Source: Variovorax sp. SG517
GTDB lineage: Bacteria; Pseudomonadota; Gammaproteobacteria; Burkholderiales; Burkholderiaceae_C
Length of the DNA: 64,000 bases
Direction of reading: 5' to 3'
Assembly: GCF_013376045.1 (NCBI RefSeq)
Contig: NZ_JABMJG010000002.1
Location: 186,001 to 250,000, forward strand
Both the position numbers and the translations under genes were made by a program. The notes under the pieces were generated by a model, which was not told where the DNA came from, did not search any database, and worked only from the letters and a program-made list of their open reading frames with translations. Shown here one piece after another: positions 9,306 to 16,536 of this stretch; positions within the stretch are counted from its first letter, which is position 1; every line of letters starts with the position of its first letter.

Positions 9306-9706
9306 ATTGGGACCAGCAACGCGTGCTTGCGGTGGCCCTCTGGCCAGCCTGCGCCGCAATCTTCTTCATCGCCTCGTGTCGCCTTAACGCCATGCCGAGA
9401 AACACCCGTTGGGCTGTCGTCGTGGAGTACGCCATCTGGGCGGGGATCGGTTTCACGGTGCCGTTTTTGCCCCTGGTTGGCGAGTGGCCCGGCCCGGGGA
9501 TGGTGTTGCTTACATACGGTCTCGTTCTGGTGCTGCTCTGCAGTGCCCGGGCTTGGGCCGGAGACATCGCGCCGGACGAAGCGACGGATGCGTCTCCGCT
9601 GCAGGCGCTGACTTGGCGTCAAGCAATAGAACTCAGGTGGATGCGCCTGCGCGCGCGGCTTGAGGTGCTATGGCAGCGCGCGCAATTCTGGAAGGTCCAA
9701 TCATGA
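9302..9706 (+). CDS. Small phage membrane protein, second holin or antiholin candidate
   Basis: The 134-residue product starts in an ATGA overlap with the previous gene and has three likely membrane spans (about residues 8-26, 37-58 and 66-86), then a soluble basic helix (residues 100-134) with many Arg and Trp. It overlaps the endolysin start by 4 bases. Adjacent pairs of small membrane proteins before an endolysin are often holin/antiholin pairs. Which of the two would form the lesion cannot be decided from sequence. Confidence 0.55.
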   Translation: MNWDQQRVLAVALWPACAAIFFIASCRLNAMPRNTRWAVVVEYAIWAGIGFTVPFLPLVGEWPGPGMVLLTYGLVLVLLCSARAWAGDIAPDEATDASPLQALTWRQAIELRWMRLRARLEVLWQRAQFWKVQS

Positions 9707-10284
9707 ACTCGGTCACTCTCTCGCTCTGCACCGGCGCGCAGCTCAGCCGCGCCCAGCTGTTTGCCGACTTCCTGTCGGCCGGCATGGCGTTCTACATGAT
9801 CGATACGCCGCAGAGGCAGGCGATGTTCCTGGCCAACGTGGGCCACGAGTCCAGCCGGCTGCAGTACACGACCGAGCTGTGGGGGCCGACGGCAGCCCAG
9901 AAGGGCTACGAGGGCCGGAAGGATCTCGGCAACACCCAGCCTGGAGACGGATCTCGATTTCGTGGCCACGGCCTGATCCAGATCACCGGCAGGGCCAACC
10001 ATGCAGCCGCACGCGATCGCCTGCGCGCACGCTTCCCGGATGTGCCCGACTTCGTCGAGCACCCCGAGCAACTGGCCGATCCGCGGTGGGCTGCGCTCTC
10101 GGCCTGCGACTACTGGGACATGCGCCGGCTCAACACCTGGGCTGACGCCGGCAGCTTCGACAACGTCTGCGACATCATCAACCGCGGCAAGGCTACGCCG
10201 GCCGTGGGCGATTCGAACGGCTGGGCGGACCGCCTGGCGCTCTATAAAGGCGCCCGCTCTGCTCTAGGGCTTGAGCCGCTATGA
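9703..10284 (+). CDS. Phage endolysin, glycoside hydrolase family 19
   Basis: The 193-residue lysin is taken from the ATG at 9703, which has a GAAGG site and overlaps the preceding stop by 4 bases. The N-terminal GH19 motif is present (N-V-G-H-E-S-S-R-L, with Glu49 as the likely catalytic acid), followed by F-R-G-H-G-L-I-Q-I-T-G-R-A-N-H, the substrate-cleft motif of chitinase-like endolysins that cut the glycan chain. Length is normal for single-domain GH19 lysins. There is no signal peptide or anchor segment, so export through a holin is expected. Confidence 0.93.
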   Translation: MNSVTLSLCTGAQLSRAQLFADFLSAGMAFYMIDTPQRQAMFLANVGHESSRLQYTTELWGPTAAQKGYEGRKDLGNTQPGDGSRFRGHGLIQITGRANHAAARDRLRARFPDVPDFVEHPEQLADPRWAALSACDYWDMRRLNTWADAGSFDNVCDIINRGKATPAVGDSNGWADRLALYKGARSALGLEPL

Positions 10285-10829
10285 CTGTGCTCACCGACCT
10301 CAAAGCGCTCCTGATCTACATCTTGAGCGCTTTCGTGCTGGTGTTGGGCTTGGCAACGTGGCATTACCGCGCGCTGGCCAGGACCTCCAGCTTGGCGCTG
10401 CAGGTCCAGAACGCAGCCGTGGTGGCCACGAATGCCGCCGCACAGCAGCTGCTCGAGCAGCGCACGAAGGAACGCGACGCCAAGCAGGCCGAGCTCAACA
10501 AACGCGCCGAGGCGCAGGAGAAGACTGATGAAAAAGCTGTTACCCAGATCTCTGCTGACGATCAGCGCCAGCGCAGCGCTCCTGTGGTTGTCCGGGTGCT
10601 CGACTGCACCCGCGATGCCGGGCGCAGTGGTGGAGGCGCCGCAGGTCCAACTGCCGCCCGTGCCGACCCTGGTACAGCAGACACCGGCGCGGCCAGTGGG
10701 GTACTTCCGGCAGCTGGTGCTCGACGCCTTGCAGACGCCCTGACTGAGATCGAGAAGACGAGCGCAGCGTATAGCTCGTGCCGAGCAGACGCCTACAGCG
10801 TCCGCGGGCAGGCGCCTCCTGCCGAATGA
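10281..10829 (+). CDS. Rz-like inner-membrane spanin (i-spanin)
   Basis: The 182-residue product has one N-terminal membrane span (about residues 8-27), then a long Ala/Gln/Glu-rich coiled coil (about residues 40-95) and a low-complexity Ala/Gly region ending in a short helix. This is the architecture of Rz-type spanins, which join inner and outer membranes at the last step of lysis. It overlaps the endolysin by 4 bases. The low-complexity part coincides with the nested Rz1 frame, so its sequence is probably constrained by the second frame. Identity by architecture and position. Confidence 0.85.
   Translation: MTVLTDLKALLIYILSAFVLVLGLATWHYRALARTSSLALQVQNAAVVATNAAAQQLLEQRTKERDAKQAELNKRAEAQEKTDEKAVTQISADDQRQRSAPVVVRVLDCTRDAGRSGGGAAGPTAARADPGTADTGAASGVLPAAGARRLADALTEIEKTSAAYSSCRADAYSVRGQAPPAE
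10528..10743 (+). CDS. Rz1-like outer-membrane spanin lipoprotein, nested inside Rz
   Basis: A 71-residue frame lies wholly inside the Rz gene in another reading frame. The chosen ATG follows AGGAG with 7 bases between and gives a basic start (MKKLLPR), a hydrophobic stretch and a lipobox L-S-G-C with Cys24 as the lipidated residue. The mature protein of about 48 residues is Pro-rich (PAMPG, LPPVPT). These are the defining traits of Rz1. A longer frame from 10432 lacks a signal at its start and is rejected. Confidence 0.88.
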   Translation: MKKLLPRSLLTISASAALLWLSGCSTAPAMPGAVVEAPQVQLPPVPTLVQQTPARPVGYFRQLVLDALQTP

Positions 10830-10844
10830 AATTTCCAACGTGAT

Positions 10845-10874
10845 CCCCCGCTCTGGCTTAGCCTGGAGCGGGGG
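10845..10874. terminator. Stem-loop between convergent spanin and acyltransferase genes
   Basis: CCCCCGCTC and GAGCGGGGG pair around a loop that itself contains GGC-TTA-GCC. The stem lies 15 bases after the Rz stop and 17 bases from the acyltransferase stop on the other strand. T-runs on either side are weak, so it may be a bidirectional transcription barrier rather than a canonical terminator. Confidence 0.6.
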
Positions 10875-10891
10875 TGGTTCTGCGTTTGAGG

Positions 10892-11995
10892 TCAGGCGTT
10901 CAGCGCGGCCTGCCGGGGGCGAGTAAGCCTCATGATCGTCTGCGACACCTTGCGGCCTACCACGATGCCAAGGCGTTCGACAGGGTAAAACAGCACCGCC
11001 GAGAGCATGATCAACACCATGCTGGAGAGAAAAAGGATCAGCAAACTGAGTGCAGATATGCCGTGCCCGCTGTACAGGGCCATGAATCCCCACGCCGTGA
11101 AGCTGCACATCACTGGAATCTGCACCAGGTAGATCGAGAAAGACAGACGTCCCACCCATTGCGACAACGGGGTGGAGAGCGCTCGTCGGGCACGCTGGCT
11201 GAGCATGACGCCGAAGATGAGCGCGAGGCTGGCGAACGAGAGCGTCAGCGGCTCGTTGTCTTCCCAGCGCCAGGCTGCCAGCATCAAGCCGCAGGCGATC
11301 ATCAGGCCGGATAGAAGCCGGCGCTTCTCGGAGACTTCGAACTGGTGGAAGTGCCGGCTGTGGCGGAAGTCAGCAAGGGCGCAGCCGAGAGCAAGTGCGA
11401 AGATCGAAGAATCGAGCCACCAGGTCATGCCGAGCAGGGCCGCGTGGCCCACGAGCCGCGCGGCGCGCGAGGTGCCTACGACCAGCAGAACTGCGAACAC
11501 CGCGATCGATCCTTGCATTTCGACCGGCATCGTCCACAGCGACGAGTTGTACGAGGTCATTGCGTTCGGGTCCACGTAGACGCGATACAGCGAGAAATTG
11601 AGCACGTCAGCGACGCTGGGGTCGAATTGATAGAACGCGGACCACCAGAACCAGCTGCCTGCAGCGTAACCGGCGTGACCATTGAGCATCCAGCCCGCCA
11701 CCATCATCGCTGCCGCGATCGCCGAGATCACCAGGATCGGGATGGTCAGTCGAAAGTAGCGGCGCAAGGCGAGGTCTACAACTACGGCGCGTTCGCCGGT
11801 CCTGAAGAAGCCAGCGCTGAGCACATAGCCAGAGAGAACAAAGAAAACGAACACGGCGAAGGTGCCGTCAGCGAAGAAAGGAATTCCCGGGAGGTAGTTC
11901 CGCCAACCGGGAAAAATGGTGATGTGCAAAAGGTGATGCAGCACCACGGCAATAGCGGCCCAGCCGCGCAGGCCGTCCAAATATGGTTCGCGCAT
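10892..11995 (-). CDS. Membrane acyltransferase (acyltransferase 3 / OafA-like), likely lysogenic conversion gene
   Basis: The 367-residue protein has about ten membrane spans and the family start Y-L-D-G-L-R-G-W-A-A-I-A-V-V-L-H-H, in which the His pair is the catalytic motif of acyltransferase-3 enzymes that acetylate sugars of O-antigen, exopolysaccharide or peptidoglycan. An F-V-L-S-G-Y-V-L segment (about residues 52-59) is also typical. It lies between lysis genes and integrase, a usual place for phage cargo. With the small membrane protein 12 bases upstream it may alter the host surface. The acyl acceptor cannot be read from sequence. Confidence 0.85.
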   Translation of the reverse strand: MREPYLDGLRGWAAIAVVLHHLLHITIFPGWRNYLPGIPFFADGTFAVFVFFVLSGYVLSAGFFRTGERAVVVDLALRRYFRLTIPILVISAIAAAMMVAGWMLNGHAGYAAGSWFWWSAFYQFDPSVADVLNFSLYRVYVDPNAMTSYNSSLWTMPVEMQGSIAVFAVLLVVGTSRAARLVGHAALLGMTWWLDSSIFALALGCALADFRHSRHFHQFEVSEKRRLLSGLMIACGLMLAAWRWEDNEPLTLSFASLALIFGVMLSQRARRALSTPLSQWVGRLSFSIYLVQIPVMCSFTAWGFMALYSGHGISALSLLILFLSSMVLIMLSAVLFYPVERLGIVVGRKVSQTIMRLTRPRQAALNA

Positions 11996-12007
11996 CCGAG
12001 GATCAGC

Positions 12008-12274
12008 TCAGGAGTTGAGCGAGCTTGAGCTCGCATCGGCTGGTTTCGATGGGAGTGCCGCCACAAACTTTTCGATGGCGAAAGCGCACAGCGCGCAGAG
12101 TCCCAGCGCTGGCAGTGCGATGTACATGCCAATGTCGAACGGTAGGAAGTATCCGCCGGTCGCCAGCACTGCCAGCCAGAAAACGCCGTTGATTGCGCTG
12201 AGCCAAAAGAGCAGCGCGTCTTGGCGAAGAGTTAGCCCGTTCTGCGGCTTGTAAGGCGGAGGGCGCTTGAACAT
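12008..12274 (-). CDS. Small two-span membrane protein, unknown
   Basis: The 88-residue protein (from MFKRPPPYKP; an ATG ten codons upstream at 12304 is also possible) has two hydrophobic segments, about residues 20-42 and 46-68, and a Ser/Ala-rich polar tail ending in SSSSLNS. Neither start has a strong ribosome binding site. It stands 12 bases upstream of the acyltransferase on the same strand, so the two are probably co-transcribed and may act together. I recognise no family. Confidence 0.6.
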   Translation of the reverse strand: MFKRPPPYKPQNGLTLRQDALLFWLSAINGVFWLAVLATGGYFLPFDIGMYIALPALGLCALCAFAIEKFVAALPSKPADASSSSLNS

Positions 12275-12384
12275 GGGAGAAACCTTGTCATTGTTGTGAC
12301 GCATTGTAGAACTGCGACTCTCAATGTGGCCTGTGAGTCGTTGGTACTCATTGCGACGGTTTCACTCCTAGCGAGCACGCTCGC

Positions 12385-13125
12385 CTAGAACAGGTCGAGT
12401 TGGGGCGGCGGTGGCGTCGGAGTGCCCTGTGCGGCGCGCTTCGGCCCGCGCTCGCCTGCCGGCCGTTCCTTTTTTGGTCGTGGTGCAAGCGGCGCGGGAT
12501 ACGTGTCGAGCTGACCCATCCATTGCTGGAAGAACCGCGGCGCCTCGTGCACGGGACACGTCAACCAGTCGTCGTAGTCTTCGGGGTCAAGGATCACGAC
12601 CATTCGCTTTTCGTCGCCCGGCCGGTGAAATCGCGACATCACCGGGTGGCCATCGGCGTTGATGGTGATCATCGCGAAGCTGAACATCTCATCGTTGGTT
12701 TCCGGGTTCGTCCACTTCTCCCAGATGCCGGCGAGGCCCATGGGCACCTCGCCGGGCTGCTGGATGCGGTAGCGCACTGCGGGCCCCTCGTCCGTCTCGT
12801 AGAAGGGCTCAAAGATCGCCTCGGCAGGGATGATGCAGCGCTGCCCCATGCGCCAGGCGCTGCGATAGCTGGGTTTCGTGGCGATGGTTTCCGACTTCGC
12901 GTTGTAGGTCTTCTTTCCGTAAACCAACTCCTTTGCGAAGCCTGGCAGCAAGCCGAACGCGCCGTCGTCGACGCGGCGATTGCCAGAGCCGTCTTCGGCA
13001 AGCCTGATGAACGGGGCCATGCCAGTGGGCCAAGTGACGACCGGCCGCTCATCGTCCTCACGGATGACGCCGAAGAAGGACAGGAGCCTGTCACGGCGCG
13101 TCACGGCTTCGTAGTTGCTGCACAT
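12385..13125 (-). CDS. SRAP family protein (HMCES/YedK-like abasic-site DNA-protein crosslinker) with C-terminal clamp-binding motif
   Basis: The 246-residue protein has the SRAP features: Cys2 exposed after Met removal (MCSNY), which crosslinks abasic sites in single-stranded DNA; N-A-K-S-E-T at 75-80; P-A-E-A-I-F-E with Glu106 as likely catalytic residue; and R-F-H-R-P with His167 before a R-M-V-V-I-L strand. A Pro/Lys/Arg-rich tail of about 40 residues ends in PPPPQLDLF, a match to the bacterial sliding-clamp (DnaN) binding consensus QLxLF. It follows the unknown gene at 13151-13678 by 25 bases, downstream of a LexA box, in line with SOS control. Confidence 0.93.
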   Translation of the reverse strand: MCSNYEAVTRRDRLLSFFGVIREDDERPVVTWPTGMAPFIRLAEDGSGNRRVDDGAFGLLPGFAKELVYGKKTYNAKSETIATKPSYRSAWRMGQRCIIPAEAIFEPFYETDEGPAVRYRIQQPGEVPMGLAGIWEKWTNPETNDEMFSFAMITINADGHPVMSRFHRPGDEKRMVVILDPEDYDDWLTCPVHEAPRFFQQWMGQLDTYPAPLAPRPKKERPAGERGPKRAAQGTPTPPPPQLDLF

Positions 13126-13150
13126 CGCTCGGCTCCATCGATCATGAGGC

Positions 13151-13678
13151 TCAAAAGTACCCCGGGCTGCGACCCGAGGCCGTTTCAGGGTTATGGGGCA
13201 CTCGCCGATCCGCCCGCTTCGTCATCGTCTCGCCAATCTTTCTCGCCGCCAGCGATTCCTCGAGCTCGCGTTCGCGCGCCAAGCGCCGCGCCTCGGCCGG
13301 GTTGCCGAAGCGGTCCTCGTCGTCGTCAAAGCCGCCTCGAGGGATCGCAATCGGGCGGCAGAACCACGTCTGAGGGTAGTCGTCCGACTTGATGCGCTTC
13401 ATGCCGATCCCGCGCGTGATGACCTCCATGCCCGAGATCAGGATGCCGCCCTTGATCCTGCGCAGCCTGGCGCGATCGAGGGGAGGGATCACGTACGTCT
13501 CCCCGTCCGGCTGCAGGAGCGATGCCAGAAAGATGCTCCGGCCTGGCCTAGGGTCGAAGATGCGTTCCATGTAGGTCAGGTCGCCCACGCGACGGGTGTG
13601 CTTCACCGCCTCCACGTTCGGGAGCTTCTCACCCTCGTATCGGGTGCGGAAGACTTCGTAGAAGACGGGAATTGACAC
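13151..13678 (-). CDS. Unknown protein, first gene of the leftward SOS-type unit
   Basis: The 175-residue product begins at a GTG that touches the LexA box. An in-frame GTG 21 codons later with GAGGGTGAG upstream could be the true start, which would leave room for a normal leader. The protein is soluble, basic and rich in Arg, with F-D-P-R-P-G-R-S and C-R-P-I-A-I-P-R-G-G-F segments and a charged C-terminal helix (residues about 125-155). I do not recognise a domain. Coupling to the SRAP gene suggests a role in DNA damage response or in prophage induction; this is inference. Confidence 0.65.
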   Translation of the reverse strand: MSIPVFYEVFRTRYEGEKLPNVEAVKHTRRVGDLTYMERIFDPRPGRSIFLASLLQPDGETYVIPPLDRARLRRIKGGILISGMEVITRGIGMKRIKSDDYPQTWFCRPIAIPRGGFDDDEDRFGNPAEARRLARERELEESLAARKIGETMTKRADRRVPHNPETASGRSPGYF

Positions 13679-13699
13679 TGTTTAAATATACAGTAGTAT
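13672..13699 (+). promoter_or_regulatory. Candidate sigma-70 promoter for the rightward SOS gene
   Basis: TTGACA at 13672-13677 is a consensus -35 box, and TAGTAT at 13694-13699 is an acceptable -10 box 16 bases further. The LexA box fills the spacer. Transcription would start near 13706, almost at the ATG of the 66-residue gene, so the mRNA would be nearly leaderless unless the internal ATG at 13734 is used. Confidence 0.6.
13678..13693. promoter_or_regulatory. LexA (SOS) box in a divergent intergenic region
   Basis: CTGTTTAAATATACAG has the CTG-N10-CAG form of the gamma/beta-proteobacterial LexA operator with an AT-only centre, close to the consensus CTGTATATATATACAG. It lies in the 28-base gap between two divergent genes, so one LexA dimer could repress both directions. 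Confidence 0.85.
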
Positions 13700-13706
13700 C
13701 CAGTGC

Positions 13707-13907
13707 ATGGACAGCGACGAGATCCCGACAGACATGTGGATCTACTACTGCGCCAAGCGGCTCAAGCAGCACTGGCGCACGGTCGATCCTGCGCAGCTCG
13801 ACGAGCTGGCTACTGACCTGGCTGGTGATGTGAACCTCCGCGCGATGTCGCCGATCGCGGCTGCTGCGCTCTTCCTTGAGCCGGTGTTGCGGCCTGACGA
13901 GGCTTAA
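13707..13907 (+). CDS. Short unknown protein under LexA-box promoter
   Basis: The 66-residue acidic protein (MDSDEIPTDMWIYYCAKRLKQHW) is predicted helical, with no membrane span and one Cys. The ATG at 13707 lies just behind the presumed transcription start; an in-frame ATG at 13734 with GACGAG upstream is an alternative. It is the only rightward gene directly behind the LexA box. I recognise no family. Small SOS-controlled prophage proteins are often regulators or checkpoint factors, but nothing in the sequence supports a specific role. Confidence 0.6.
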   Translation: MDSDEIPTDMWIYYCAKRLKQHWRTVDPAQLDELATDLAGDVNLRAMSPIAAAALFLEPVLRPDEA

Positions 13908-13988
13908 TCGTGGATCCGCGGCCACCGTTTTGGCTGCCCCTGTACAGTCGGCGCCTTCGCAACAAGCCGGCAGGCAAAAGGACTGATC

Positions 13989-14507
13989 GTGCCCGTAGAG
14001 CCCCACTGGACAGCCTATTTGACTCCTGTGATCCAGTTCTTCGCTGCGGCCGCAGCGGTCTTCGTAGCGTACAAGTTCGGCAAGATCCAGGCAGGCATAG
14101 CGAAACAGCAGGCCGACACGGCCATCTTGGCGGCGAAGACGGCGCGTAATAAGCTCAAGTTCGAGTTGTTCGAGCGGCGTCTTGTTATGTACGACCGTGT
14201 CTATGCATACATCGACACTGTGATCGGTCAAGGGAAAATAGTCGCTGAATCCGACAGCGAGTTTTTGACTTCTGTGCGCGCGATGGGCTGGATCACTGAT
14301 AGATCAGTGGTCGACTATGTTCATAAAGAGCTCCGAGACAAGATGATCGCGCTCTCGATGTTGACCACCGAGATTGAGAACATGCCTGTCCCAAACCAAG
14401 CACGTGCGGAGCTCGGCATCAAAAAGTCTGTTTTGCAGGCGACTCTCTACCAGGAGCACGACGCGCTTGCACGCGTCTTCGAGCCGTTTCTTAAGCTCGA
14501 GCATTAG
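13989..14507 (+). CDS. Membrane-anchored coiled-coil protein, unknown
   Basis: The 172-residue protein starts at a GTG preceded by AAAAGGA. It has one N-terminal membrane span (about residues 11-27) followed by a Gln/Ala/Lys coiled coil (about 30-60), then a helical cytoplasmic domain. Base composition is lower in GC than the flanking genes, as is common for prophage cargo. Single-span proteins with such a domain at the integrase end of a prophage are often superinfection-exclusion or defence genes, but I do not recognise this one and make no functional claim. Confidence 0.7.
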   Translation: MPVEPHWTAYLTPVIQFFAAAAAVFVAYKFGKIQAGIAKQQADTAILAAKTARNKLKFELFERRLVMYDRVYAYIDTVIGQGKIVAESDSEFLTSVRAMGWITDRSVVDYVHKELRDKMIALSMLTTEIENMPVPNQARAELGIKKSVLQATLYQEHDALARVFEPFLKLEH

Positions 14508-14535
14508 CCGGGTCGCGGGGCAGTCAGTTGATGTG

Positions 14536-16143
14536 CTAGGAGCTCTCGGCGTCTTCTGCCGCGACGAGCTCACCCGGGCCCTCGATGCGCAGCCAGCGTG
14601 CGGTGCCGCCTTTGGCGTGGAGGATCACGTCGATGCCCGGCTTTGCCGAAGCGTCCGGCTGCATGCCCTTGTGATAGATCACAATGCGCTCGAACGTATC
14701 GGCCACGAGCTGGCGGGCCCGCATTCGCGCTTCGTAGTCGAGAGCTTCCACCCCGTCGACCAGGACCTTCCAGCGTTCGTCTGCGCCGGTTAGATCTGCG
14801 CGCGCCGCTTCCGCGAGTGCGCGCTCGGCGGCTTTGACCTGGTCGCGTGCTGTGTCCCTTTCGAGCTCGAGTTCGCGGGCTCGCCTGATGAACGTGGCGG
14901 GCGCTGCGTCCTCGCTTTCGAGCAGCGCCTCGGTGATGCGCTCGAGCTTGACCTCGATGTCCCGTAGCTGCGCGTTTGCCGCAGCAAGCTCAACGCGGGG
15001 CAGGGCGGCCCGATCGCCGGCATAGAGGGCCTGCAGGTTCACCATGTCGGAGCAGTAGCGCATCAGCGCTCGCTCGATCGGTGCGGCAGAGCATGAGCCT
15101 CTCACCAGGCACCCAGTGCCGCTGTTGACCTTGACGCACTGGAGGCGCCGGTGGCCGTCGGCCAGGCTGCCATCGGCGCGCCGCTTGTTGGCCATGGTTT
15201 GGCTCTTGAGGGGCGAGCCGCAGTAGCCGCACAGGGCGACGCCGAAGCCGGTCAGGAGTGACGGGATCTCGCCCTTGACATGCCGCCTGCTTCGCAGGCC
15301 GACGAGCTCCTGCAGGTCCGTCCATGCGTCTGCATCGATGACTGCAGGGTAGTAGTTCTCGAGGACGAAGGTCTCCGGCTCGAGAACCAGGTGCTTCTCG
15401 CCCTTCAAGGCTGGGTTGGCCAGCAGCCGTACCAGGTGCCCGGAGGAGGGCGGTGCGGCACTGCTGGAGAGGCCAGCCGCGTGCAGGGCCTTCGCGATGT
15501 GGCCAGTGCCCAGGCCTCGGCGGAACATGTCGACGGCCGCGCGCACGGCCTCGGCGCGCTCAGGGATCAGCTGCCACTTGCCGCCGACCACGTGGAGCCA
15601 GCCAGGCGTCTTCCCGTAGCGGATGAGTCCGCGGTACGTGCCGTCAATCCACCCGACGCACTGGCGGCGAATCGCGTCGCGCACACGCTTGCTCTTCGTG
15701 TCCGATTCTTCATGAGCCCGGATCATCACCAGCACGCTGTAGACCAGGTCCATCGGGTTCGCCTTGAGGCGATCGCGGCTATAGACCTTGCCGTCGCTGG
15801 CCGTGACGACCGAGATCCCCGCGGAGATGATGGCTGTGAGCTGGGCTTGGGCTTGAATGGGCTCAGCGCGGGAGAGTCGATCAAGGCCCTCGACAACGAG
15901 GAACGAGCCGGCAGGGACCTGGCCATCTTCTACGGCCTTCAGGAACACGCCGAGGGCGCCTTTCTTCACGTGACGCTGATGGAAGGCCGAGAGGCCTTCG
16001 TCGCGCATCGAGAGAGTCTCGTCCAGCTGAAGGGAGTGCTCTTTCGCCCATGCTGCAGCGTAGGCGCCCTGACGTTCGGAGCTTGCGCCGCCGGCTTGGC
16101 GAGCGTCGCTGAAGCGCATGTAGCTGTAAACCTTGGCCGTCAT
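14536..16143 (-). CDS. Large serine recombinase (phage integrase)
   Basis: The 535-residue protein has a resolvase N-terminal domain with Y-M-R-F-S (Arg10, catalytic Ser12), an E-G-L-D-R-L-S-R motif near residues 84-91, a recombinase domain (about 165-290), and a zinc-ribbon region (about 310-350) with C-G-Y-C-G, then L-Q-C and further Cys residues, followed by a long coiled coil and C-terminal domain. This is the full layout of large serine integrases, which recombine short attP/attB sites without long homology. It lies at the end of the prophage and reads inward. Confidence 0.95.
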   Translation of the reverse strand: MTAKVYSYMRFSDARQAGGASSERQGAYAAAWAKEHSLQLDETLSMRDEGLSAFHQRHVKKGALGVFLKAVEDGQVPAGSFLVVEGLDRLSRAEPIQAQAQLTAIISAGISVVTASDGKVYSRDRLKANPMDLVYSVLVMIRAHEESDTKSKRVRDAIRRQCVGWIDGTYRGLIRYGKTPGWLHVVGGKWQLIPERAEAVRAAVDMFRRGLGTGHIAKALHAAGLSSSAAPPSSGHLVRLLANPALKGEKHLVLEPETFVLENYYPAVIDADAWTDLQELVGLRSRRHVKGEIPSLLTGFGVALCGYCGSPLKSQTMANKRRADGSLADGHRRLQCVKVNSGTGCLVRGSCSAAPIERALMRYCSDMVNLQALYAGDRAALPRVELAAANAQLRDIEVKLERITEALLESEDAAPATFIRRARELELERDTARDQVKAAERALAEAARADLTGADERWKVLVDGVEALDYEARMRARQLVADTFERIVIYHKGMQPDASAKPGIDVILHAKGGTARWLRIEGPGELVAAEDAESS

Positions 16144-16536
16144 GCGGCGCAGTTTACTTTCCGTGCGTGAGGTTTACCTCAATCAGGTTCAAAGGGACTT
16201 TCTCAGCGAAGTCGGCAAACCGACTTGGCACCCCTAGCGAGCAGCAATTTTACGCTTTCTATGTCCAGAGCCCGGTGGCAAGAGCTTTTTCGCTCAAGCG
16301 CCTATTCGGAGAGATGTGTTTTTTTGGGTGCTGCGATGCAGCAGTGCGTTCCGAATACGGCCGCGAGAGCACGCGCTTGGCGTTTAGCGGATGCTTCACC
16401 CATTGACAGGAAAGTACGCGTTTTTTGAGGTCCATCGTGCAGAATACGCGGCATCAACGATGGGCCGCACGATCGCTTCGGCGTATTTGGAGTCACCGTC
16501 GACAAGAATTTTCACAATGAATGCGAGGGGTGTGTA
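16144..16536. other. Non-coding stretch at prophage/host boundary; attachment site expected here
   Basis: No convincing gene lies in these 393 bases; short open frames at 16167-16406 and 16225-16428 lack ribosome binding sites and recognisable sequence. A 7-base inverted repeat (AAGTCGG-CAAA-CCGACTT) stands at 16209-16226. GC content is lower than in the flanks. Serine integrases usually recombine next to their own gene, so the right attachment site probably lies here. I cannot define the core, since the other end of the prophage is outside the window. Confidence 0.5.

Noticed and set aside
16209-16226. AAGTCGG/CCGACTT inverted repeat as attachment core
   Set aside because: It could equally be a terminator or operator; without the left prophage end no shared core can be shown.
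16167-16428. Two short open frames after the integrase
   Set aside because: No ribosome binding site, no recognisable sequence, and they overlap each other in the boundary region.
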